A stretch of 5,203 nt of DNA from SZUA-186 sp041552135. Lineage in GTDB: Bacteria > Pseudomonadota > Gammaproteobacteria > UBA9214. Positions 1 through 5,203 of this stretch are shown here, one piece after another. The position numbers and the translations under genes were made by a program. Positions within the stretch are counted from its first letter, which is position 1. The number at the start of each line of letters is the position of its first letter. The DNA is taken from the NCBI GenBank assembly GCA_041552135.1, contig JBFELL010000189.1:1-5203 (forward strand). The letters run 5' to 3'. Under the pieces are notes generated by a model that saw only the letters and a list, made by a program, of their open reading frames with translations, did no database searches and had not been told where the DNA came from.

Positions 1-1
1 G

Positions 2-1918
2 CTGCGCGGCCATGACTGCCTGTACGTCTGCGCCGATGACGCCCACGGCACCCCCATCATGCTGCGCGCCGAGCAGGAGGGCCTGACCCCGGAAGAGCTC
101 ATCGAGCGCGTCGGCGAGGAGCACCGCGCCGATTTCCGTGAGTTCCACGTCGGCTTCGACAACTACTACAGCACCCACTCGCCGGAGAACCGCGAACTGG
201 CGGAGTTCATTTACCTGCGCAACCGCGACGCCGGCCACATCACCACGCGCACCATCACCCAGGCCTTCGACCCGGAGCGGGAGATGTTCCTGCCAGACCG
301 TTTCATCCGCGGTGAATGCCCGCGCTGCGGTGCCGCGGACCAGTACGGCGACAGCTGCGAGGCCTGTGGTGCGACCTACGCCCACACCGAACTGAAAAAC
401 CCGGTCTCCGTGATCTCGGGGGCGACCCCGGTCGAGCGGAACTCGCTGCACTACTTCTTCCGGCTGGCAGACTTCGAGCCCATGCTGCGGGAGTGGACCT
501 CGGGCCATCATGTGCAGGACGAGGTCACCAACAAGCTGAACGAATGGTTCGACGCCGGGCTGCGCGAGTGGGACATCTCGCGCGACGCGCCCTACTTCGG
601 CTTCCGCATCCCGGATACCGACGACAAGTACTTCTACGTCTGGCTGGATGCGCCGATCGGCTACATGGCGAGCTTCCGCAACCTCTGCGAGCGCGAGGGA
701 CTCGACTTCGACGCCTACTGGGGCCAGGACAGCAAGGCCGAGCTGTATCACTTCATCGGCAAGGACATTATCTATTTCCACACCCTGTTCTGGCCCGCCA
801 TGCTGGCCGGCGCCGGCATGCGCACCCCGAGCGCGGTATTCGCCCACGGTTTCCTGACCGTCGACGGCCAGAAAATGTCCAAGTCACGTGGCACCTTCAT
901 CCGGGCACGGACCTACCTGGACCACCTCAACCCGGAATACCTGCGCTACTACTTCGCCGCCAAGCTCGGCAGCGGCGTGGACGACATCGACCTCAACCTC
1001 GAGGACTTCATCCAGCGCGTCAACAGTGACCTGGTCGGCAAGGTGGTGAATATCGCCAGCCGCTGCGCCGGCTTCATCAACAAACGCTTCGAGGGCCGGC
1101 TGTCTGTCGAATTTACCGAGCCGGCGCTGTACCGCGAGTTCATCGACGCAAGCGAGGCCATCGCCGCCGATTACGAGGCGCGCGATTACGGCCATGCCAT
1201 ACGCAAGATCATGGCGCTGGCCGATCGCGCCAACCAGTACATCGACGCCAACAAGCCCTGGGTACTGGCAAAAGAGGTCGGGCGGGAACAGCAGGTGCAG
1301 GATGTCTGCAGCGTCGGCCTCAACCTGTTCCGCGTGCTGGCCACCTGGCTGCAGCCCGTGCTGCCGGCCATGGCCGCGGAGGTCGAGTCCTTCCTGAACC
1401 TGCCGGCGATGCGCTGGGACGCCATCGAGACGCCGCTGACAGACCACAGGATCAACAGGTTCAAACCCCTCATGACGCGCGTCGAACAGGACAAGGTGGA
1501 TGCCATGCTGGAAGATTCAAAGGACAGCCTCATGGCCAGTGAACCCGCCGCGCCGGCAGCCAGCGGCCCCCTGCAGGCCGACCCCATCGCCGAGACCATC
1601 GATTTCGGGGATTTCGCCAAACTGGACCTGCGCGTTGCCCGTATCAACAGGGCAGAGCACGTCGAGGGCGCCGACAAGCTGCTGCGTCTGGAACTGGACC
1701 TCGGTGGCGAGACCCGCAACGTGTTCGCCGGCATCAAGTCTGCCTACGCGCCGGAGTCGCTGGAAGGCCGGCTGACGGTCATGGTCGCCAACCTGGCACC
1801 GCGCAAGATGCGTTTCGGCGTTTCCGAGGGCATGGTGCTGGCCGCCGGCCCGGGCGGCGGCGACCTGTGGATACTGCACCCGGACGAGGGTGCACAGCCG
1901 GGCATGCGGGTGAAGTAA
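2..1918 (+). CDS. metG: Methionine--tRNA ligase (methionyl-tRNA synthetase), 5'-truncated
   Basis: This cytoplasmic class I aminoacyl-tRNA synthetase joins methionine to tRNA-Met using ATP. The frame is already open at position 2 and encodes 638 visible residues. The first in-frame ATG, at 59, is internal, because the codons before it read LRGHDCLYVCADDAHGTPI, a conserved part of the catalytic domain. By comparison with the roughly 677-residue E. coli enzyme, about 40 N-terminal residues, including the HIGH motif, lie off the left edge. Numbering from the ATG at 59, the zinc knuckle is CPRC at 87-90 and CEAC at 100-103. The catalytic core includes WDISRDAPYFGF and FYVWLDAPIGYM, and KMSKS is at 272-276. 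The helical anticodon-binding domain follows. A Pro/Ala-rich linker (about 490-512) then leads to a C-terminal OB-fold tRNA-binding domain from about 516, with LDLRVA and ANLAPRKMRFG. This is the long, dimer-type MetG. No frameshift is seen, and the stop is TAA at 1916-1918. Identification is very secure. Confidence 0.97.
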   Translation: MRGHDCLYVCADDAHGTPIMLRAEQEGLTPEELIERVGEEHRADFREFHVGFDNYYSTHSPENRELAEFIYLRNRDAGHITTRTITQAFDPEREMFLPDRFIRGECPRCGAADQYGDSCEACGATYAHTELKNPVSVISGATPVERNSLHYFFRLADFEPMLREWTSGHHVQDEVTNKLNEWFDAGLREWDISRDAPYFGFRIPDTDDKYFYVWLDAPIGYMASFRNLCEREGLDFDAYWGQDSKAELYHFIGKDIIYFHTLFWPAMLAGAGMRTPSAVFAHGFLTVDGQKMSKSRGTFIRARTYLDHLNPEYLRYYFAAKLGSGVDDIDLNLEDFIQRVNSDLVGKVVNIASRCAGFINKRFEGRLSVEFTEPALYREFIDASEAIAADYEARDYGHAIRKIMALADRANQYIDANKPWVLAKEVGREQQVQDVCSVGLNLFRVLATWLQPVLPAMAAEVESFLNLPAMRWDAIETPLTDHRINRFKPLMTRVEQDKVDAMLEDSKDSLMASEPAAPAASGPLQADPIAETIDFGDFAKLDLRVARINRAEHVEGADKLLRLELDLGGETRNVFAGIKSAYAPESLEGRLTVMVANLAPRKMRFGVSEGMVLAAGPGGGDLWILHPDEGAQPGMRVK

Positions 1919-1925
1919 CATCGGG

Positions 1926-1950
1926 GCAAATCCGGGTGAACCGGGTTTGC
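1926..1950 (+). terminator. Hairpin just downstream of metG, possible terminator
   Basis: Positions 1926-1935 pair with 1941-1950 over ten base pairs, nine Watson-Crick and one U-G, around the five-base loop GTGAA. The hairpin begins seven bases after the metG stop, which is where a terminator would be expected. No U-tract follows the stem directly; the nearest run of five T is at 1968-1972, about 18 bases away. Intrinsic termination may therefore be weak, or the stem may instead protect the 3' end of the mRNA. The pairing is seen directly; the role is inferred. Confidence 0.5.
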
Positions 1951-1978
1951 GATTGGCAGTTTCAGGATTTTTGTTACA

Positions 1979-2222
1979 CAAAGACGCAGGGAGCGTAAAG
2001 ATCCTTGTACTATCGACATTACGTGATTCGGGAAACTGCATGAAAGCTGCATTCGCGATCGAATTGCCACGGAAAGACACGGCATAACACGGAAAGACCC
2101 TGCTTATCGGGATTCCGTGTGTTTCCGCGGCCATCGTGATACGAATGCAAGACGAGCCGGGTGCGTGTCGTGAATAATGCAACACTCAACATATGGAATG
2201 CTTTGCGCGCTTTGCGTCTTTG
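1979..2222. repeat. Large imperfect palindrome with nested inverted repeats filling the metG-rsxA gap
   Basis: The outer arms are 1979-2000 and 2201-2222. Read as reverse complements they agree at 18 of 22 positions, both starting CAAAGACGCA and both ending AAAG. An inner pair of arms (2048-2085 and 2112-2149) shares almost the same axis, near 2098-2100. The stretch between outer and inner arms is 47 bases on the left and 51 on the right, with weak residual symmetry, so the 244 bp may be one decayed palindrome. The arms are built of short words: CTTTGCG occurs three times at 2201, 2210 and 2218, and CACGGAAAGAC twice at 2068 and 2088. I see no coding potential and no transposase. It resembles a non-autonomous REP- or MITE-type element. 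No target-site duplication was recognised at the edges, so its mobile origin is unproven. Confidence 0.7.
2048..2149. repeat. Inner inverted repeat (hairpin-forming) of the palindromic element
   Basis: TGCATTCG at 2048-2055 is matched exactly by its reverse complement at 2142-2149. After a diverged ten-base spacer on each side, 2066-2085 (starting GCCACGGAAA) matches the reverse complement of 2112-2131 (GCCGCGGAAA) at 17 of 20 positions. The loop is 2086-2111 and contains a second direct copy of CACGGAAAGAC. The equal spacer lengths argue that the arms share one origin. Any transcript running from metG towards rsxA could fold here. Confidence 0.75.
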
Positions 2223-2258
2223 CGGTGAAAACCGGATTTTGACAACGCGTCCCGAGAC

Positions 2259-2840
2259 ATGACCGAACTTGCACTCATCCTTGTCAGCACCGTCCTGGTC
2301 AATAACTTTGTCCTGGTCCGTTTTCTCGGCCTGTGCCCCTTCATGGGCGTGTCGCGCAATGTCGACACGGCCACCGGCATGGCGCTGGCGACGACCTTCG
2401 TGCTGACCATGTCCTCGATCTGCAGCTACCTCGCCAACGCGTACCTGCTGCAGCCGCTGGGCCTCGAGTACCTGCGCACCGTGACCTTTATCCTGGTGAT
2501 TGCCGCCGTCGTGCAGTTCACCGAGATGGTGGTGCACAGGACCAGTCCGCTGCTCTACAAGGTACTCGGCATCTTCCTGCCGCTGATCACGACCAATTGC
2601 GCCGTGCTCGGCGTCGCCCTGCTGAACGTGCAGGAGCAGCACGGCTTTATTGAATCGGCAGTCTACGGTTTCGGCGCAGCGGTCGGCTTTTCCATGGTAC
2701 TGATCCTGTTCTCGGCGATCCGCGAGCGGGTGGCCGCGGCAGACGTCCCGGTGCCGTTTCGCGGCTCGGCCATCGCCCTGGTGACCGCCGGCCTGATGTC
2801 GCTGGCCTTCATGGGCTTTGCCGGGCTGGTCAAGGTCTGA
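2259..2840 (+). CDS. rsxA: Electron transport complex subunit RsxA (RnfA)
   Basis: This is an integral inner-membrane subunit of the Rsx/Rnf complex, in the family that also contains NqrE/NqrD and RnfE. The complex links electron flow between NADH and ferredoxin-type carriers to ion transport across the membrane. The protein has 193 residues, the same length as E. coli RsxA. About six hydrophobic segments are visible, near residues 4-24, 38-60, 70-91, 101-123, 131-153 and 169-190. Signature stretches include NNFVLVRFLGLCPFMGVS (15-32), VVQFTEMVV (84-92), LPLITTNCAVLGVALLN (107-123) and GLMSLAFMGF near the C-terminus. Cys26 and Cys114 lie in conserved half-membrane positions; such cysteines are linked to an intramembrane Fe-S centre in this family. 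The ATG at 2259 matches the family N-terminus (MTE/MTD). No clear Shine-Dalgarno sequence is seen; only a weak GAG lies close to the start. It appears to begin the rsx operon, 340 nt after metG, with rsxB 39 nt downstream. Confidence 0.96.
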   Translation: MTELALILVSTVLVNNFVLVRFLGLCPFMGVSRNVDTATGMALATTFVLTMSSICSYLANAYLLQPLGLEYLRTVTFILVIAAVVQFTEMVVHRTSPLLYKVLGIFLPLITTNCAVLGVALLNVQEQHGFIESAVYGFGAAVGFSMVLILFSAIRERVAAADVPVPFRGSAIALVTAGLMSLAFMGFAGLVKV

Positions 2841-2879
2841 GTCCGGCGCGGGCCGCGGCGAGCGAAAGACACGCACACC

Positions 2880-3437
2880 ATGCTGGCTGCATTGCTGACA
2901 CTCGGCGCCCTCGCCACACTGATCGGCCTGCTGCTGGGCTATGCCGCAATCCGCTTCCGGGTGGAAAGCGACCCGGTGGTCGACCGGATCGACGCCCTGC
3001 TGCCGCAGACGCAGTGCGGCCAGTGCACCTATGCGGGCTGCCGCCCCTACGCCGAGGCCATTGCCGCCGGCGAGGCGGACATCAACCAGTGTCCGCCCGG
3101 CGGCGAGGTCACCATCCAGGCCCTGGCGGACCTGCTCGGGCAGGACCCGAAACCGCTGAACCCGGAACACGGCGAGCACAAGGAGAAGACCGTTGTGGTC
3201 ATCGACGAGAATGTCTGCATCGGCTGCACGCTGTGCATCCAGGCCTGCCCGGTCGATGCCATCGTCGGGGCGACCAAACAGATGCACACCGTGATCACCG
3301 CCGAGTGCACCGGCTGCAACCTGTGCATCCCGCCCTGTCCGGTGGAATGCATCCACATCGTGCCGGTGCGCCGGGACATCGGCAACTGGATCTGGCCGGC
3401 CCCGGCAGAAGATGAACCACGGCTGCGGACCGCGTGA
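2880..3437 (+). CDS. rsxB: Electron transport complex subunit RsxB (RnfB), iron-sulfur protein
   Basis: This is the membrane-anchored ferredoxin-like subunit that passes electrons within the Rsx/Rnf complex. It has 185 residues, close to the roughly 190 of E. coli RsxB. Residues 1-24 form one hydrophobic anchor. Next comes the Fe-S domain typical of RnfB, with Cys46, Cys49, Cys54 and Cys71 (QCGQCTYAGCRPYAEAI). Two ferredoxin-type [4Fe-4S] motifs follow: Cys113, 116, 119 and 123 (CIGCTLCIQACP), and Cys143, 146, 149 and 153 (CTGCNLCIPPCP). VDAIVGATKQMHTV between them is family-typical. All twelve ligand cysteines are present. The ATG at 2880 gives the correct N-terminal anchor. Only a weak purine-rich stretch (about 2858-2868) precedes it, 11 nt or more away. 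The 39-nt gap after rsxA contains no apparent terminator with a U-tract, so co-transcription is likely. The stop at 3435-3437 lies just before, or overlaps, the rsxC start. Confidence 0.97.
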   Translation: MLAALLTLGALATLIGLLLGYAAIRFRVESDPVVDRIDALLPQTQCGQCTYAGCRPYAEAIAAGEADINQCPPGGEVTIQALADLLGQDPKPLNPEHGEHKEKTVVVIDENVCIGCTLCIQACPVDAIVGATKQMHTVITAECTGCNLCIPPCPVECIHIVPVRRDIGNWIWPAPAEDEPRLRTA

Positions 3438-3448
3438 GTGATCCGGAC

Positions 3449-5203
3449 ATGACATCGCACACACCCGGCAAACACGCCCCGGCCGGCAGCAGCCGCACCC
3501 GACTGCATCACTTTCACGGCGGCCTGGTGCTCCCCGCGCACAGCGAAATGTCGACCACGCGCCCGGTGGCGGCCGCCGGCATCCCCGACGAACTGGTCAT
3601 CCCGCTGCAGCAGCATATCGGGGAAGCTGCAACGCCGCTGGTCGGGCCCGGCGACACCGTACTCAAGGGCCAGATGATTGCCGCCGCCCGCGGCAACGTC
3701 AGCAGCCCGGTGCACGCATCGAGTTCCGGCACGGTAACGGCCATCGAGCCACGGCCCTTTCCCCACCCGTCGGGCATGACGGCCAGCAGCATCGTCATCG
3801 CGACCGACGGCCGCGACACCTGGCAGCCCGCAGAGGCGGCCCTGGCCAATTACCGGCAGGCATCGCCGGATGACCTGCTGGAACACATCCGCAATGCCGG
3901 CATCGTCGGGCTCGGCGGCGCCGGTTTCCCGACCGAGGTCAAGCTGGCCAACGCGTCCCCGCATGTCATCGATCTGCTGCTCATCAACGGCGTCGAGTGC
4001 GAGCCCTACATCACCTGCGACAACATGCTGATGCAGGAGCGCTCGGGAGAAATCCTGCAGGGGACCCGCATCCTGCAGCACATCCTGCGCCCGAAACGCT
4101 GCGTGATCGCCATCGAGGACGGCATGACGGCTGCCGAGACCGCCATGCAGCAGGCCGTCGTTGCCGCGGCGGCCGATGATATCGAGGTGATGCGGGTGCC
4201 CGAGATCTACCCGTCAGGGGGCGAGCGGCAGCTGATCAGGGTACTTACCGGTCGCGAGGTGCCCAGTCAGGGCTTCCCGTCCGATATCGGTATCGTTTGC
4301 CAGAACGTCGGCACGGCGGCAGCAATCGCACAGGCCGTGATACTGGGGCGCCCGCTGGTGTCGCGCATCGTCACGGTGACCGGCGAGGGAATCAGGCAAC
4401 CGCGCAACGTCGAGGCCCTCCTCGGCACGCCGTTCAGCCACCTGGTCGCCGCCTGTGGCGGCTACACGCCGGATGTCGACCGCCTGCTGATGGGCGGCCC
4501 CATGATGGGCTTCGCGCTGCGCAGCGATGACATCCCGGTCATCAAGACCAGCAACTGCATCCTTGCCGTCAGCCGCAAGGAAATGCCACCGCCGCCGCCC
4601 GCCCTGCCCTGCATCCGCTGCAGCAAGTGCACCGAGGTCTGCCCGGCCGACCTGCTGCCGCAGCAACTCTACTGGTATGCACGCAGCGGCAATCTCGATG
4701 CCGCGCAGGACTACAGCCTGTTCGACTGCATCGAATGCGGCTGCTGTGCGCATGTCTGCCCGAGCCACATACCGCTGGTGCAGTACTACCGGCACGCCAA
4801 GACGGAAATCTGGGCACAGGAGAAGCAGAAAAAGGCGGCCGATATCGCACGCCGCCGGCACGAGGCGCGCCTGGCACGACTGGAGCGCATCAAGCGCGAG
4901 CGCGCCGGGCGCATGGCGCGCAAGAAGCAGGCCGTCGCCGGCAAGACGGCACAGCAAAACGCCGCCAAGCAGGATGCCATCAAGGCAGCGCTGGAACGCG
5001 TCAGGCAGAAAAAGGCGCAGACCGATGTGGCGCCGAAGAACGTGGACAACCTCACACCGCAACAGCAACAGCAAATCGAGGAGGTCGGGCGACACCGGCT
5101 TGACCTCGTTCGCCTGGTAGTCGCGCAGCAGATGGTTGATCTGCTTCAGGGCGCTCGGCAGGTAGCGGCCGTCCGCGTAGTAGACGGTCTTCAGGCTCTC
5201 GCC
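3449..5203 (+). CDS. rsxC: Electron transport complex subunit RsxC (RnfC); 3' end replaced or open to the window edge
   Basis: This is the peripheral cytoplasmic subunit expected to take up NADH electrons through FMN and two [4Fe-4S] clusters. Residues numbered from ATG 3449 show FHGG (22-25), the glycine-rich GLGGAGFPT (154-162), NGVECEPYIT (180-189), YPSGGERQL (254-262) and QNVGT (285-289). An SLBB-type domain starts at about 306. The cluster motifs are CIRCSKCTEVCP (388-399) and CIECGCCAHVCP (427-438), followed by SHIPLVQYYR. A Lys/Ala/Arg-rich helical tail follows (about 456-530), then LTPQQQQQIEEV (535-546), a typical RnfC C-terminal stretch ending at 5086. The frame then runs without a stop to 5203, but the last 39 codons do not resemble RsxC and lie antisense to a DUF882 reading frame. 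The natural end is therefore missing. A GTG at 3434, overlapping the rsxB stop as GTGA, would add five residues. Neither start has a good Shine-Dalgarno sequence, and translational coupling to rsxB is likely. The tail is shorter than the repeat-rich tail of the 740-residue E. coli protein. Confidence 0.93.
   Translation, partial: MTSHTPGKHAPAGSSRTRLHHFHGGLVLPAHSEMSTTRPVAAAGIPDELVIPLQQHIGEAATPLVGPGDTVLKGQMIAAARGNVSSPVHASSSGTVTAIEPRPFPHPSGMTASSIVIATDGRDTWQPAEAALANYRQASPDDLLEHIRNAGIVGLGGAGFPTEVKLANASPHVIDLLLINGVECEPYITCDNMLMQERSGEILQGTRILQHILRPKRCVIAIEDGMTAAETAMQQAVVAAAADDIEVMRVPEIYPSGGERQLIRVLTGREVPSQGFPSDIGIVCQNVGTAAAIAQAVILGRPLVSRIVTVTGEGIRQPRNVEALLGTPFSHLVAACGGYTPDVDRLLMGGPMMGFALRSDDIPVIKTSNCILAVSRKEMPPPPPALPCIRCSKCTEVCPADLLPQQLYWYARSGNLDAAQDYSLFDCIECGCCAHVCPSHIPLVQYYRHAKTEIWAQEKQKKAADIARRRHEARLARLERIKRERAGRMARKKQAVAGKTAQQNAAKQDAIKAALERVRQKKAQTDVAPKNVDNLTPQQQQQIEEVGRHRLDLVRLVVAQQMVDLLQGARQVAAVRVVDGLQALA
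5075..5203 (-). CDS. Fragment of a DUF882 / YcbK (MepK-like, M15-type peptidase) domain, truncated at both ends
   Basis: Read on the minus strand from the window edge, the frame gives GESLKTVYYADGRYLPSAL, then KQINHLLRDYQANEV, then KPVSPDLLDLL. From memory this lines up with the first part of the DUF882 domain of E. coli YcbK/MepK, which has an HTGES-type start, a DGRGY stretch, LNHFFRDYRAN and a DPGLFD segment at the same spacing. Members are exported murein endopeptidases or related proteins. About 43-45 residues are visible. The N-terminus and signal sequence would lie beyond the right edge. The zinc-binding catalytic His and Asp residues would lie further towards the C-terminus but are absent. 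Below about 5075 the minus frame continues open through rsxC antisense sequence without DUF882 resemblance. The fragment is therefore either a chimeric contig end or a rearranged remnant. The family call is fairly firm; the meaning of the junction is uncertain. Confidence 0.7.

Larger units (their letters stand above)
1919..2258. other. Gene-free metG-rsxA intergenic region
   Basis: This 340-nt gap is less GC-rich than its flanks. It contains the hairpin at 1926-1950 and the palindromic element at 1979-2222, and no plausible gene on either strand. A promoter for rsxA would be expected here, but I found no convincing -35/-10 pair. TACTAT at 2008-2013 resembles a -10 box but has no partner about 17 nt upstream. 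There are no tRNA-like cloverleaf or known riboswitch features that I can recognise. Confidence 0.7.

Noticed and set aside
427..438. Extra cysteine in the second RsxC cluster motif (CIECGCC; residue positions)
   Set aside because: All four normal ligands are present, and a Cys at this site is common in RnfC proteins as far as I recall, so it is not evidence of an altered cluster.
884..1737. Minus-strand open frames antisense to metG
   Set aside because: The plus strand here encodes conserved MetG domains throughout, so these are shadow frames of a GC-rich gene.
2239..2244. TTGACA, a perfect -35-like hexamer
   Set aside because: It lies only 14 nt before the rsxA ATG, so a matching -10 would fall inside the gene. 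No suitable -10 is present.
2019..3464. Long minus-strand open frame (481 codons) antisense to rsxA and rsxB
   Set aside because: It lies across two certain plus-strand genes. It has low-complexity composition rich in Gln, His, Arg and Asp, typical of antisense frames in GC-rich DNA, and resembles no family I know.
4214..5068. Minus-strand open frame continuing from the DUF882 fragment
   Set aside because: Only the part above about 5075 resembles DUF882. The remainder is antisense to the conserved RsxC Fe-S and helical regions and has no family features.
5087..5203. A novel C-terminal extension of RsxC (39 codons)
   Set aside because: The codons are antisense to a recognisable DUF882 frame and do not resemble RsxC tails, so a junction artefact or rearrangement explains them better.

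Overview
The window looks like chromosomal DNA of a GC-rich gammaproteobacterium. MetG and the Rsx proteins match the enterobacterial family layout along their length, and the metG, rsxA, rsxB, rsxC order on one strand fits gammaproteobacterial genomes. I cannot name a genus. The window starts inside metG and ends in a sequence that does not belong to the rsx operon, so it may be a whole short assembly contig. All confident genes lie on the plus strand, apart from a fragment at the right edge.

Layout. Positions 2-1918 hold methionyl-tRNA synthetase (metG), lacking about its first 40 codons. Positions 1919-2258 are a 340-nt gap with no gene. The gap holds a hairpin just after metG and then a large imperfect palindrome (1979-2222) made of nested inverted repeats. 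Positions 2259-2840 are rsxA, 2880-3437 are rsxB, and rsxC starts at 3449 (or at GTG 3434). These three encode the first subunits of the Rsx/Rnf membrane electron-transport complex. RsxA is an integral membrane subunit, RsxB is a membrane-anchored iron-sulfur protein, and RsxC is the peripheral NADH/FMN subunit with two [4Fe-4S] motifs. Together they move electrons between NADH and ferredoxin-type carriers, coupled to ion movement. In enterobacteria the complex also helps reset the SoxR redox sensor.

Right edge. RsxC is recognisable up to about 5086. Beyond that the plus frame stays open to 5203 but no longer resembles RsxC. The minus strand from 5203 to about 5075 instead reads as the start of a DUF882/YcbK (MepK-like, peptidase M15-type) domain, cut off before its catalytic residues. 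The expected rsxC stop and rsxD do not appear. This is either an assembly chimera at a contig end or a real rearrangement, and it is the main anomaly here. I see no new multi-gene system. The two points worth checking are the palindromic element between metG and rsxA and the rsxC/DUF882 junction.
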